Counted from the first letter of the stretch, positions 43,992 through 53,247 are shown. The stretch is DNA of 55,113 nucleotides from Paenibacillus oryzisoli (GCF_001653565.1 NZ_LYPB01000096.1:1-55113), one strand, 5' to 3'. Notes: generated by a model from the letters alone, not told the origin. Program-made: numbers and translations.

Positions 43992-46706
43992 ATGTCCAAT
44001 AAGGACTCTTTTTCTGTGCGCAAGCAGTTAACTGTCGGCACGAAATCGTTCCAGTATTACAGCCTTCCTGACTTTGAAAGCCAAGGTCACGGCACAATTA
44101 GCAATCTGCCAGTTTCGATCCGCGTATTGCTTGAAGCTGCTGTCCGTCAATTCGACGGCCGCGCTATTACAAGTGAGCATGTGAAACAAATCGCTGGCTG
44201 GGCTGAAGGCCGCGATGAGAACAAAGAAATTCCTTTCATCCCTGCTCGTATCGTTCTTCAGGATTTCACAGGTGTTCCAGTCGTCGTTGACCTTGCGGCA
44301 ATGCGTGCGACTATGGCTCGTGAAGGTGGAGATCCTAAACGTATCAACCCACTTGTTCCTGTTGACCTTGTAATTGACCACTCTGTCATGGTTGATGCTT
44401 TCGGTTCCCCGGATGCACTCGAAATGAACATTGACTTAGAGTTCGAAAGAAACGAAGAGCGTTACCGTTTCTTGCGTTGGGCACAAACGGCATTCGATAA
44501 CTTCCGTGCAGTGCCACCTTCAACAGGTATCGTTCACCAAGTTAACTTGGAGTACCTAGCATCTGTTGCAGCAACTAAAACAATCGATGGCGAAACTGTC
44601 GTGTATCCGGATTCTCTCGTAGGTACAGACTCTCATACAACAATGATCAACGGTCTTGGTGTTGTAGGTTGGGGCGTTGGCGGTATTGAAGCGGAAGCTG
44701 GTATGCTTGGTCAACCTCTATACTTCGTAGCTCCAGACGTAGTTGGTTTCAAATTGACTGGTCAATTGGCAGAAGGCGCTACAGCGACTGACTTGGCATT
44801 GACAGTTACTCAAATACTGCGTAAAAAAGGCGTTGTTGGTAAATTCGTTGAGTACTTCGGTCCTGGTCTCAGCAACATTTCCTTGGCTGACCGTGCAACA
44901 GTAGCGAACATGGCTCCTGAGTATGGCGCAACAATCGGTTTCTTCCCTGTTGATAACGAAACATTGAACTACTTGCGTGCTACTGGCCGTGACGAAGAGC
45001 AAATTGCTCTTGTTGAAGCTTACTACAAAGCTCAAGGCATGTTCCGCACAGACAGCACACCAGATCCAGTGTTTACAGAAGTTCTTGAGCTTGATCTTAG
45101 CACGGTCGTTCCAAGCTTAGCTGGTCCTAAACGTCCGCAAGATCGCGTCGAACTTACGAACATGAAAGAATCTTTCAACGCTATCATCCGTACACCGATT
45201 GACAAAGGCGGATACGGCTTGACAGAAGAGAAAGTGGCTGAAGTTGTTGATGTTGTGTATCCGAACGAAACCATTAAAATGGGTACTGGCGCAGTCGTCA
45301 TCGCGGCGATTACTTCCTGTACGAACACTTCCAACCCAAGCGTTATGATCGGTGCTGGTCTGGTAGCGAAAAAAGCGGTAGCTCTTGGTTTGAAAAAACC
45401 AGCTTACGTGAAAAGCTCCTTGACGCCAGGTTCCCTAGTCGTTACAGATTACTTGGTTAAAGCAGGCCTTCTTGAGTCCCTAGAAGCTCTTGGCTTCCAC
45501 GTTGCTGGTTACGGCTGTGCAACTTGTATCGGTAACTCCGGTCCGCTTCCAGACGAAGTGAGCAAAGCGATTATCGACAACGATATGACAGTTGCTGCTG
45601 TGATCTCTGGTAACCGTAACTTCGAAGGCCGCGTACACGCACAAGTAAAAGCGAACTACCTTGGATCACCTCCACTCGTTGTCGCTTATGCTCTTGCAGG
45701 TACGGTGAACATCAATCTTGCGACAGATCCAATCGGTTACGACCACACGAACAAACCTGTCTACTTGAAAGACATCTGGCCTACAAACCAAGAAATTCAA
45801 GATGCGCTTAAAGTTGCAATGAGCCCTGACATGTTCCGTGACAAATACAGCAACGTCTTCCGTGCGAATGAGCGTTTCAACGCTATTCAAATTCCTGAGG
45901 GCGATCTGTATGAGTTCGATACCAACTCCACATACATTCAAGAGCCTCCGTTCTTCACAGACCTTGGCACAGTTCTTGATGATATCGCAGATATTCGCAG
46001 CGCCAAAATACTAGCACTTATGGGCGATTCCGTAACAACGGATCACATCTCCCCTGCTGGTAACATCAAAGTAGACAGCCCTGGAGGCCAATACTTGATC
46101 AACCATGGTGTAAAAAGAGAAGACTTCAACTCCTACGGTTCCCGTCGTGGTAACCACGAAGTGATGATGCGCGGTACGTTCGCGAACATTCGTATTCGTA
46201 ACCAAGTGGCTCCAGGAACAGAAGGCGGCGTAACAACTTACTTGCCAACTGGCGAAGTGGAATCCATCTACGATGCTTCCATGAAGTATCAAGCTGCTGG
46301 CCAAAACCTTGTCGTTATCGCTGGTAAAGAGTACGGAACTGGATCTTCCCGTGACTGGGCAGCTAAAGGTACTTTCTTGCTAGGCGTTAAAGCCGTTATC
46401 GCGGAAAGCTTCGAGCGTATTCACCGTAGTAACCTTGTTGGAATGGGTGTTCTTCCACTTCAATTCGTTAACGGCGAAAGCTGGAAAACGCTAGGTATTA
46501 CAGGTCGCGAGACATTCGACATCACAGGCCTTAGCAATGACGTTCAACCAGGTTCCACGGTGAAAGTTACTGCAACTCGTGAAGATGGCACTAGCTTCGA
46601 ATTCACAGCTCTTGTGCGTTTGGATAGCTTAGTCGATGTAGACTACTACCGTAACGGTGGTATCCTGCAAACCGTTCTTCGTTCGATTCTTGCAGAGAAG
46701 AACTAA
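43992..46706 (+). CDS. acnA: Aconitate hydratase
   Basis: A 904-residue aconitase of the AcnA/IRP1 type, interconverting citrate and isocitrate in the TCA cycle. The [4Fe-4S] ligands are Cys443 (SCTNTSNPSVM) and Cys509 and Cys512 (GYGCATCIGNSG). The swivelling C-terminal domain carries KEYGTGSSRDWAAKG. ATG at 43992 is chosen because GAGGAGG lies 9 bp upstream; ten further in-frame codons have no site. In Bacillus the homologue (citB) also binds RNA when iron is scarce; that is family knowledge, not shown here. Confidence 0.97.
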   Translation: MSNKDSFSVRKQLTVGTKSFQYYSLPDFESQGHGTISNLPVSIRVLLEAAVRQFDGRAITSEHVKQIAGWAEGRDENKEIPFIPARIVLQDFTGVPVVVDLAAMRATMAREGGDPKRINPLVPVDLVIDHSVMVDAFGSPDALEMNIDLEFERNEERYRFLRWAQTAFDNFRAVPPSTGIVHQVNLEYLASVAATKTIDGETVVYPDSLVGTDSHTTMINGLGVVGWGVGGIEAEAGMLGQPLYFVAPDVVGFKLTGQLAEGATATDLALTVTQILRKKGVVGKFVEYFGPGLSNISLADRATVANMAPEYGATIGFFPVDNETLNYLRATGRDEEQIALVEAYYKAQGMFRTDSTPDPVFTEVLELDLSTVVPSLAGPKRPQDRVELTNMKESFNAIIRTPIDKGGYGLTEEKVAEVVDVVYPNETIKMGTGAVVIAAITSCTNTSNPSVMIGAGLVAKKAVALGLKKPAYVKSSLTPGSLVVTDYLVKAGLLESLEALGFHVAGYGCATCIGNSGPLPDEVSKAIIDNDMTVAAVISGNRNFEGRVHAQVKANYLGSPPLVVAYALAGTVNINLATDPIGYDHTNKPVYLKDIWPTNQEIQDALKVAMSPDMFRDKYSNVFRANERFNAIQIPEGDLYEFDTNSTYIQEPPFFTDLGTVLDDIADIRSAKILALMGDSVTTDHISPAGNIKVDSPGGQYLINHGVKREDFNSYGSRRGNHEVMMRGTFANIRIRNQVAPGTEGGVTTYLPTGEVESIYDASMKYQAAGQNLVVIAGKEYGTGSSRDWAAKGTFLLGVKAVIAESFERIHRSNLVGMGVLPLQFVNGESWKTLGITGRETFDITGLSNDVQPGSTVKVTATREDGTSFEFTALVRLDSLVDVDYYRNGGILQTVLRSILAEKN

Positions 46707-46744
46707 CAAATACGTTACAGCAAACACACACACAACCAGATAAA

Positions 46745-46780
46745 AGTCCGGGATCGCCTTATGGCGGTCTCGGGCTTTTT
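46745..46780 (+). terminator. acnA terminator
   Basis: AGTCCGGGATCGCC pairs with GGCGGTCTCGGGCT (wobble pairs and one mismatch) around a TTAT loop, followed by TTTTT, 38 bp after the stop codon. Confidence 0.85.
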
Positions 46781-46915
46781 GTTATGGGTAATGATGTTAT
46801 ATATTTCCAGATACTCACCCATAATTCCGACTAAATCACTTATTTTAGATAAAAATTCACCCTGCTTAACCCTTAGAGCCCCAAGGGATTGACTTACATT
46901 TCCAAAAACTGCGGG

Positions 46916-46944
46916 TTGAGACCGCGTATAATGGTGCCTATACT
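46916..46944 (+). promoter_or_regulatory. Sigma-A-like promoter of the cortex-lytic-type gene
   Basis: TTGAGA (46916-46921), a 17-bp spacer and TATACT (46939-46944) lie 26 bp upstream of the start. The sequence does not clearly match sporulation sigma consensus (E, F, G or K), so spore-specific expression is not supported by it. Confidence 0.55.
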
Positions 46945-46969
46945 GAGGAAAGCGAAAGGGGAGATGAAG

Positions 46970-47632
46970 ATGATGTTGATTAAAAAACTAGTCGTAGTCG
47001 CACTCGTAGCTTCCTTTGGTTTAGGGATGAATCCAGGAACGTGGAGCCCGAAGGCATCCGCAGCAGAAGCTACGAATTTAAAGCAAGGCACACAGAATGG
47101 TGATGTATGGGACGCACAATTCCGACTAAAAACCTTAGGCATTTATGAGCCTTCTATAGATGGAAAATATGGTCCAATCACAGCCGCGGCCGTTCGTAAT
47201 TTCCAAACGAATTATGGACTAAGTGTGGATGGGATTGTGGGTGCGAAAACGTGGGAGTATTTGCGTAAATTCACGGTGAATCAAGCTGAGCTGGATATGC
47301 TGGCTAAAGTCATTTATAGTGAGGCACGTGGTGAATCCTATGAGGGTCAAGTCGCTGTTGGAGCGGTGGTTATGAACCGGTTAAAATCCAGTCAGTTCGA
47401 GAATACCATTCAAGGCATCGTGTTCGAGGTTGGAGCTTTCACAGCTGTCAGTGATGGCCAATATAATTTAACGCCAGATAGCCAAGCCTATAAAGCTGCA
47501 TTAGAGGCCGTGCGCGGCTGGGACCCAACGGGTGGCGCACTGTATTATTTCAATCCCAAAACAGCGACAAGCCACTGGATCTGGACACGTCAACAGACGG
47601 TGCAGATTGGCAATCACATTTTTGCGAAGTAA
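46970..47632 (+). CDS. Cell wall hydrolase, SleB type, with peptidoglycan-binding domain
   Basis: A 220-residue exported protein: signal peptide (LVVVALVASFGLG, SAAEA cleavage region), a PG_binding_1 domain (about 35-95, VWDAQFRLKTLGIYEPSIDGKYG) and a SleB/CwlJ-type hydrolase domain (about 105-220) with the catalytic Glu in YSEARGESYEGQVAVGAVVMNR. SleB enzymes degrade spore cortex as lytic transglycosylases during germination. ypeB, the usual SleB partner, is absent, so this may be one of several paralogues. ATG at 46970 has GGGGAG about 7 bp upstream. Confidence 0.9.
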   Translation: MMLIKKLVVVALVASFGLGMNPGTWSPKASAAEATNLKQGTQNGDVWDAQFRLKTLGIYEPSIDGKYGPITAAAVRNFQTNYGLSVDGIVGAKTWEYLRKFTVNQAELDMLAKVIYSEARGESYEGQVAVGAVVMNRLKSSQFENTIQGIVFEVGAFTAVSDGQYNLTPDSQAYKAALEAVRGWDPTGGALYYFNPKTATSHWIWTRQQTVQIGNHIFAK

Positions 47633-47640
47633 CTAAGGAA

Positions 47641-47692
47641 AACACCTCTAACCGAAGCCGCTGATGGAGCGAGCTCGTGCAGAGGTGTTTTT
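47641..47692 (+). terminator. Terminator after the SleB-type gene
   Basis: AACACCTCT/AGAGGTGTT with an internal paired region is followed by TTTTT. A-rich flanks allow function on the opposite strand, where it would serve the SRPBCC gene. Confidence 0.82.
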
Positions 47693-47713
47693 GTATTCTA
47701 GAGAGGCTGCCGC

Positions 47714-48631
47714 TTACGCTTGTTCCGCTAACTCCTTCATGTGCTCCATAACTTCGAGATGCACATTGCGAATAATGCTTTGGGTCCATATATCAAAATA
47801 GAGCGATGGTTTCACTTTCAGATCATACCAGCTCGTACCGATAAGCGTTGTCGTTCCATCACCATTATCTTCTAGGATGAATTGACCTTTGGACAAACTC
47901 AGGTGCCCAAGTATTTCGGGGTCATCCGGTAGTTTTGTAATGGCAAAGGTGAGTTTCCGGTTTTCCTCATATTCTACGATTTCCTCATCAAAAACGATTC
48001 CATTGCTGAAAATACACTTACGTTCTGCACCTACATAACGGCCTTCTGCCGTGGATTGAACGGGGCTAGGTAATCCAATTTTAAATAACCAATAGTCAGG
48101 TTCTGACGTTATGGGTGAAAATGCCGTGACATTTTGCCATACGACTTCTGGCTTTGCATGAATTAAGATTCGGTCTGTAACCTGACTTTCACCTGGTTGA
48201 GCAGTCAAGATATTAGTTAGAATGAGAACAGCCATTGCCGCAAGAATACTGACGTTTAATGTGGATTGGTTCCATTTGAACATAAGTTTGCCCGCTAGAA
48301 CACCTAATAAAATAAAGAGATAAATTAGTGGAGCCACGATGATTAGGCAGATATACCCCTCGCCCATCATGAAATAACTATAAATTAAACCTACAATAAG
48401 ATTGAGAAAAGCATATCCAAAAGATGGGCCCACCGTTACACGGTGGTTTCGCCAGAAATAAGCGTTAATCATCCCCATGATAAATGGGAGCAGGACGAAA
48501 TCGGATAAGATCAGTATCCCTCCCACACCTGTTGCTACCCTGACGATATAGGCTGTGACAAGCATAAAGATGATTCCACATCCATTGGCTACAGCAATTC
48601 CTAACCAGATATCTTTGGTTCTCCGACTCAT
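47714..48631 (-). CDS. Membrane protein with C-terminal SRPBCC domain
   Basis: A 305-residue protein. Residues 1-150 hold four to five transmembrane helices (IWLGIAVANGCGIIFMLVTAYIV onward). Residues 160-305 form an SRPBCC/polyketide-cyclase-like ligand-binding domain (VTDRILIHAKPEVVWQNVTAFSPI, YVGAERKCIFSNGIVFDEEIVEYEENRKLTF). Start at 48631 has AAGGAGTGA just upstream; the frame extends to 48706 without a site. The role is unknown; the domain order suggests a lipid or hydrophobic ligand at the inner membrane face. Confidence 0.8.
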   Translation of the reverse strand: MSRRTKDIWLGIAVANGCGIIFMLVTAYIVRVATGVGGILILSDFVLLPFIMGMINAYFWRNHRVTVGPSFGYAFLNLIVGLIYSYFMMGEGYICLIIVAPLIYLFILLGVLAGKLMFKWNQSTLNVSILAAMAVLILTNILTAQPGESQVTDRILIHAKPEVVWQNVTAFSPITSEPDYWLFKIGLPSPVQSTAEGRYVGAERKCIFSNGIVFDEEIVEYEENRKLTFAITKLPDDPEILGHLSLSKGQFILEDNGDGTTTLIGTSWYDLKVKPSLYFDIWTQSIIRNVHLEVMEHMKELAEQA

Positions 48632-48715
48632 TGTTATCACTCCTTTTAGACTGTCACATAGACGTTGTCGATACGATACTATGACTAATCTAACAAAAAA
48701 AGCCAACGCATATAC

Positions 48716-49612
48716 TCAGGCGTCAGCTTGTTCTTCATACCAAGGATTTAAATGGACTAGCACTTCATCCACATCACCATGTGCCTCTTTAATTCTCCGT
48801 TTAATATTACGAATGATATCATGACCTTCTTGAATCGTCAGCTGGCCTGGAACGCCAAGTCTCGCATCAACTAATATGTAATGGCCATGCTCCCTCGCAC
48901 GCAGTCGATCGATTCTCTTAACCTCGGGTACACCTCTGATTAAAGATGCATACTGCTCAATGTAAGTGGGACTGACACTTCGCTCCATCAATATATCGAA
49001 GGATTCTCTTCCCATTTCGTAGGCTAATTTTAATACAAGGAACGATACGATAATCCCTGCTACCGGATCTCCGTACGCCAAGTAACTAATATTGTAGTGA
49101 TCCCCGATCAATGCGAGTCCGATCCCCACTGAAGCCGCTATAGATGCATACACGTCCGCTAAATGGTCGTAGGCTGTCGCTATCAACCCTTTACTGTTCA
49201 GCTGCTTTCCTATGCGCATCGTATAGACATACAGGATTTGTTTCCACACGAGGGAAATGACAGCTGCACAAAAAGCAATGATATGCGCCTCGCCCGCCGA
49301 TTCAAACAGCGCATGTATCGAGTGATATCCCATATAAATAGCGGCTCCGCCTAATATAATGGCTACAATAAAGGCCCCTAGCACCTCCGCTTTCCCATGC
49401 CCGTAGGGATGCTCCACGTCCGCTGGTTTGGAGGATACGCGCATGGAGCTGTATGCCGTTGCTGTTGCAATAACATCCCCAGCGTTATGGATACCATCCG
49501 CAATAAGTACTTGGCTATTGAACAGAAGGCCGACAATGATTTTGATAGCGGTCAGCACGATGTTACTAGCCAGACTTATCCAGATCGCCAGCATCGAGGC
49601 TGTCTTCTTCAT
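48716..49612 (-). CDS. Cation diffusion facilitator family transporter
   Basis: A 298-residue CDF metal/proton antiporter with six transmembrane helices and a cytoplasmic C-terminal domain. The metal-site pairs are seen in VLIADGIHNAGDV (helix 2) and YDHLADVYAS (helix 5); HPYGHGKAEVLGAF is the conserved loop. Substrate is probably Zn, Mn or Fe, not resolvable by eye. Start at 49612 is supported by GGGAG 11 bp upstream. Confidence 0.92.
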   Translation of the reverse strand: MKKTASMLAIWISLASNIVLTAIKIIVGLLFNSQVLIADGIHNAGDVIATATAYSSMRVSSKPADVEHPYGHGKAEVLGAFIVAIILGGAAIYMGYHSIHALFESAGEAHIIAFCAAVISLVWKQILYVYTMRIGKQLNSKGLIATAYDHLADVYASIAASVGIGLALIGDHYNISYLAYGDPVAGIIVSFLVLKLAYEMGRESFDILMERSVSPTYIEQYASLIRGVPEVKRIDRLRAREHGHYILVDARLGVPGQLTIQEGHDIIRNIKRRIKEAHGDVDEVLVHLNPWYEEQADA

Positions 49613-49728
49613 GATGTACCCACTCCCTTTCCCACCTATAGTATGGCTTATCGGCGGCAAAGCATCCGTCCGAGTTGCACCCCTATATACTTGTAACTCG
49701 AGCGAACCGTGTGCTTAGCAACTCTTAT

Positions 49729-49845
49729 AAATAGTCCAACTTTGCCCAACTAAATCCGAAGACTCCTCTGTAGAATAGACAAATAGTCCGATTCTGCCGC
49801 AGACAGAAGGATTAGTTCGGTAATTTCGGACTACTCGGGGAAGTG
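49729..49845. repeat. AAATAGTCC repeats
   Basis: AAATAGTCCRA occurs at 49729 and 49781 (52 bp apart), each followed by TTTGCC or TTCTGCC. An inverted relative, CGGACTACT, lies near 49827. The spacing is like that of the other intergenic repeats in the window. Confidence 0.5.
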
Positions 49846-49897
49846 GGGCAAACAAAAGGAGCTATGCTAATGAGGTATGATATGAGCAGGGAAATAT

Positions 49898-49936
49898 GCA
49901 AATAAATACCTGCAGTTGTGCAGGTACTTATTTGCA
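49898..49936 (-). terminator. Terminator of the IclR-type regulator gene
   Basis: The stem GCAAATAAGTACCTGCA/TGCAGGTATTTATTTGC (17 bp, one mismatch) with a 4-base loop lies 44 bp beyond the regulator stop codon. No long T-run follows. Confidence 0.7.
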
Positions 49937-49979
49937 ATTTATTTCCTACTCAAGTCTGCACGTTATCAGGCTTGAGCGC

Positions 49980-50723
49980 TTAGCGCAGCATCGTGCCCAT
50001 CCGGCGCGCCGCCTCCATAATCGTCGGCGCCTGCTCTTGCATCAGCTCCAGCGTAAGTCTGTTCGCTGGACCCGAGACCGCGAGGGCGGCCACTAGACGG
50101 CCGCCGCGGTCAAGAATCGGCGCGGACACAGCCGCCGCGCCAGGCTCTCGCTCTTCGACGCTCGTGGCGAAGCCCGCGCGCCTTGTGTCGCTGAGCTGCT
50201 GCAGGTACGCCTGCGTGCCTAACCCTGTCGGCCAGTCGGCCGAGGTTAGCAGCTGATCCAGCAGCCCTGGCTCAGCGAAGGCGACGAGCACCTTGCTCGA
50301 GGCGCCGACGTAAAGCGGCATTCGCGCCCCGACAGGGGCGACTCGGCGAATGGCATGGTTGCTCTGCACGGCTTGGATGCGCACGCGCACCAGGCCGTCC
50401 TGCACGTACAACGAGATCGTCTCCCCGAGGAGATCGCGGAGCCGTTCCATCTCCGGCAGCAGAATGATGCCGGGGTCTCCCTCTTTGGACAAGTTAGCCG
50501 AGAGCTCCCAGAGCCGGTAACCCAGTCTGAACTTATCCGTCGCTTCATCACGCATGATGAAGCCCTTGCCTTCAAGCGATGCTAGAAGGCGATGTACCGT
50601 GCTTTTGTGAAGGTGCACACGTGTAGCAATTTCGGTTAACGTCAACTCAGACGCCCCCGTGAAACAAAGCATAATATCTAAAGCGCGCTCAACAGCACGC
50701 ACGGTCAGCTTGCCATCTTCCAT
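49980..50723 (-). CDS. IclR family transcriptional regulator
   Basis: A 247-residue repressor/activator with an N-terminal winged helix-turn-helix (LTLTEIATRVHLHKSTVHRLLASLEGKGF) and a C-terminal effector-binding domain (VRVRIQAVQSNHAIRRVAPVGARMPLYVGASSKVLVAF). Start at 50723 is chosen because AAGGTGGTGA lies upstream; the ATG at 50750 has none. No catabolic operon adjoins it, so its targets are unknown. The gene is unusually GC-rich (50000-50500), a possible sign of different origin. Confidence 0.92.
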   Translation of the reverse strand: MEDGKLTVRAVERALDIMLCFTGASELTLTEIATRVHLHKSTVHRLLASLEGKGFIMRDEATDKFRLGYRLWELSANLSKEGDPGIILLPEMERLRDLLGETISLYVQDGLVRVRIQAVQSNHAIRRVAPVGARMPLYVGASSKVLVAFAEPGLLDQLLTSADWPTGLGTQAYLQQLSDTRRAGFATSVEEREPGAAAVSAPILDRGGRLVAALAVSGPANRLTLELMQEQAPTIMEAARRMGTMLR

Positions 50724-50917
50724 AGAAGAGTCACCACCTTCATAAGCCAAACTGTTTCACTATATGAAACCTTGTAATGTCCAGTATATCAATATCCGTT
50801 GCACATCCGCAACCATTCATAACAAACAAATCCAATCCCAGCAAGGTTTTTTTTATTATCCATGCACCAATGCCTAACCAATGATAACCAACGGAAAACA
50901 AGCTTTTTAAAGCCCCG

Positions 50918-50947
50918 ATGTGGGCAGAATGTGGGCAATTGTGGTCA
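50918..50947. repeat. Direct repeats resembling integrase arm-type sites
   Basis: ATGTGGGCA at 50918 and 50929, and the close variant TTGTGGTCA at 50939, are spaced 10-11 bp apart, one helical turn. Short direct repeats of this type are the arm-binding sites of tyrosine integrases next to attachment sites. They lie at the left boundary of the region containing the integrase gene and are followed by a bidirectional terminator. Confidence 0.5.
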
Positions 50948-50951
50948 CAAA

Positions 50952-50992
50952 AAATGAAGCCCCAGAGATATGTCCTGGGGCTTCATTTTTTA
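50952..50992. terminator. Bidirectional terminator at the element boundary
   Basis: AATGAAGCCCCAG pairs with CTGGGGCTTCATT around a GAGATATGTC loop; A/T-runs on both sides suit both strands. It would end transcription of the 76-codon minus-strand gene at 50996. Confidence 0.82.
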
Positions 50993-50995
50993 CCG

Positions 50996-51226
50996 TTATG
51001 ATGCTACCATGGTTGCCTTGTTGCCTATACTCAATGTAAGTTCTACCGCTTGTCTCGTTGATAAAATGAAAATATTTTCGAGATCAAAGACGACCGTTTG
51101 TGATATTTCTGGTATCGATTTAACAATATTCATAAATGTTTGATATGAGTCCTGAAGTTCATTTTCGAAAATTTGATCAAATACTACATTGCTTTGTTTT
51201 TCGGGATTTACGCATTCCATAGACAT
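50996..51226 (-). CDS. Hypothetical 76-residue protein
   Basis: A short soluble protein starting MSMECVNPEKQ, with a central VFDQIFENELQDSYQTFMNIVKSIPEI and a beta-like VVFDLENIFIL. AAAGGTAGA lies 5-6 bp upstream of the ATG. No family recognised. It is divergent from an XRE-type regulator gene 108 bp away, an arrangement common in phages and integrative elements. Confidence 0.6.
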   Translation of the reverse strand: MSMECVNPEKQSNVVFDQIFENELQDSYQTFMNIVKSIPEISQTVVFDLENIFILSTRQAVELTLSIGNKATMVAS

Positions 51227-51334
51227 ATTATCATCTACCTTTACTTTAAGTGACTTACTAATTACATCAAATGTGTTGTATACTTTCTTCGTAGTCCTTA
51301 ACTACATTATTTCATTAGCTATGGGGAGTGAAAT

Positions 51335-51565
51335 ATGGCATTCCGGATCGGGGAGTGCCTACTGTTGACCCTACTCCATAATAGAAATATGAGCCAAGCC
51401 GAGTTCGCTCGAAAATTGGAGTGCTCACGCCAGTATGTACATGGCTTGATCAACGGAACCGAGACTATGAGTCTAGAATTCGCTCTAAACGCGGCGCATA
51501 TTTTGGAATGTAGTGTTAATGATCTGTATCACCTCAAAGATGTCAGCAGTAGGCGGGAGGTTTGA
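51335..51565 (+). CDS. XRE-family helix-turn-helix regulator
   Basis: A 76-residue Cro/CI-type DNA-binding protein. The helix-turn-helix is MSQAEFARKLECSRQYVHGLINGTE (about 19-43), and the rest completes the five-helix bundle. GGGGAGTGA precedes the ATG. It probably controls the divergent promoter region of the integrated element. Confidence 0.85.
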   Translation: MAFRIGECLLLTLLHNRNMSQAEFARKLECSRQYVHGLINGTETMSLEFALNAAHILECSVNDLYHLKDVSSRREV

Positions 51566-51874
51566 ATGCTCCCCCTCGATCTAATTGTAAGGTCATGGCT
51601 TTACAATTAGTTTCATTATAATCGTTATTAGACGCACATATTGTCATTTATTGTCGTGGAATGATTTTCCATGTCGAATTATTTGTTATTACCGACTCAT
51701 CCACAAAATTACTATTAGAATTAATTTTACTATCTAGATTTAAGAAAACCATACCCAATACTGTAAATTAAACAAACTATTAGCTCCTACTGAGATTACT
51801 TTAATAATAAGTTAAATGTCATGTCGAAAACTTATCGATTTTTGTAAGTTTTCGACAATCACATCAAATTTACA
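51566..51874. other. AT-rich gap with two hairpins
   Basis: CTAATTGTAA/TTACAATTAG (51581-51610) can serve as terminator for the XRE gene. GTCGAAAACTTA/TAAGTTTTCGAC (51823-51856) is a perfect 12-bp dyad just after the 119-codon minus-strand gene and may be its terminator or an operator. No gene is seen between. Confidence 0.6.
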
Positions 51875-52234
51875 TTAATTTAATCCCACAATACTTGAAT
51901 CCATGTCGATCGTTCTATCTTCCTTCACTAGCGTTACGACCCAGCCTCCATACCGTTTACTGGAATAACAGTTCCAATATTTGTACGGATAGAATCGAGG
52001 TAATACATTGTTGCGCATGAACACCTGTGCCTCGTGTAGCGGCGTGTCAGCAGGCAATCCTTCTATAGGAACTGATATATAGTGATTTCCCCTTTCATGC
52101 CTCTCTGAGGCATATACGAAGCGTGTAGCGCTTCCCTGTGCCTTTCTTCTCCATCGTCCAATACTTTCCTGTAAATTTCTGTTTTGCTGTTCTAGGTAGG
52201 CAATCCGTTCCTGTAGCTTGCTAGTATCATCCAT
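51875..52234 (-). CDS. Hypothetical protein with N-terminal coiled coil
   Basis: A 119-residue protein. Residues 5-30 form a short coiled coil (LQERIAYLEQQNRNLQESI); the rest is alpha/beta with a Trp/Tyr-rich middle (YPYKYWNCYSSKRYGGWVVTLV). AAAGGGAGA lies upstream of the ATG. I do not recognise the family. It follows the integrase gene by about 38 bp and may be co-transcribed with it, so it is likely element-encoded. Confidence 0.65.
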   Translation of the reverse strand: MDDTSKLQERIAYLEQQNRNLQESIGRWRRKAQGSATRFVYASERHERGNHYISVPIEGLPADTPLHEAQVFMRNNVLPRFYPYKYWNCYSSKRYGGWVVTLVKEDRTIDMDSSIVGLN

Positions 52235-52272
52235 ATGAAGTCTCCCTTTAATCCAATCTGTGGGTATCTGAG

Positions 52273-53247
52273 TTAATCAGCCAAGTATATCCGTGTCACA
52301 TCGTCCCGACTATGACCGATGAGCAATGCTACTTTCAGTCTTGCGGCAGCTGGCGAGAATCCAATATCAATGAATTCGTGATACCGCTCGTAGGCGTACA
52401 AATGTCTCAAACCGTGAAAAGTCATGTTCACCCCTAATGAACGCGCGGCAGAGTCAACAACGTTGTCACGATGGTTAATAATAAATGATTGTGCCGACTG
52501 AATGACTTGGTGTGCCTTCCTATCCTCTGGAACGAATAGCTTAGCCCCCTTAGGTACTGTCAGCATGATAGCCTGCAGTAATTGAAGAATGTCACCTCTT
52601 AGAGGAACGTCACGTTCGAGCCCACCCTTCCCCTTAATGGGCAACATCCCCGTTTTTATCCCTTTAGCAGCATCATCATAGGATAACCTGACTGTCTCAT
52701 GAATGCGCAGCCCCATACCCGCCCCGAGTTGGATCATATGAGAGATCTCAAAACGTTTCTTCCGGATAGCCAGCTCCACCATCCTATCGATCTCCGGCCA
52801 AGTACAACGCCGATTTACGCCGCCAAACATTCGCGGCTCCAAAGATACGCCGTACTTATCCCGTAACATCATGTTATCGGGTAATCGATGCCTCGCCTCT
52901 GTACTCAGTTGATCGTGGTAGAAACGAATTGCGCATAAATCTCCGTCAACTGTAGAAGCGGAACTGCCTTCACTTTGCCTCTCTATGATGTAAGCAGCTA
53001 GGTGCTTTCCAGCGAAGTTAGCTATATTTTGAAGGTTGTACTCATCTGCACAGAAACGAAGCGCCATGTCCATCTTGTTGTAATAGAGCTTGTGCGTGTC
53101 AAAGCTCAAACCACCTCGCGTATGTTTGGCGAGCCTATTAAATTGCTGCATCAGATTGAAGTAAGCACCTATGTTACTGATATCCTCATTTGCCCGTGCG
53201 AACGCTAGAACTTTGTCGTCGTTTTTGATATATCCCTTCTTTGGCAA
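52273..53247 (-). CDS. Tyrosine recombinase/integrase
   Basis: A 324-residue site-specific recombinase. With a TTG start at 53247 the catalytic residues are Arg181 (GMGLRIHE), Lys205/207 (IKGKGG), His278 and Arg281 (FHGLRHLYA), His312 (GHSRDD) and nucleophile Tyr321 (RIYLAD), all intact. The N-terminal 150 residues include a SAM-like core-binding domain. The TTG has GAGGGGGG 7 bp upstream; an ATG at 53298 would add 17 residues without a site. The protein ends three residues after Tyr. It probably mobilises the surrounding element. Confidence 0.9.
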   Translation of the reverse strand: MPKKGYIKNDDKVLAFARANEDISNIGAYFNLMQQFNRLAKHTRGGLSFDTHKLYYNKMDMALRFCADEYNLQNIANFAGKHLAAYIIERQSEGSSASTVDGDLCAIRFYHDQLSTEARHRLPDNMMLRDKYGVSLEPRMFGGVNRRCTWPEIDRMVELAIRKKRFEISHMIQLGAGMGLRIHETVRLSYDDAAKGIKTGMLPIKGKGGLERDVPLRGDILQLLQAIMLTVPKGAKLFVPEDRKAHQVIQSAQSFIINHRDNVVDSAARSLGVNMTFHGLRHLYAYERYHEFIDIGFSPAAARLKVALLIGHSRDDVTRIYLAD

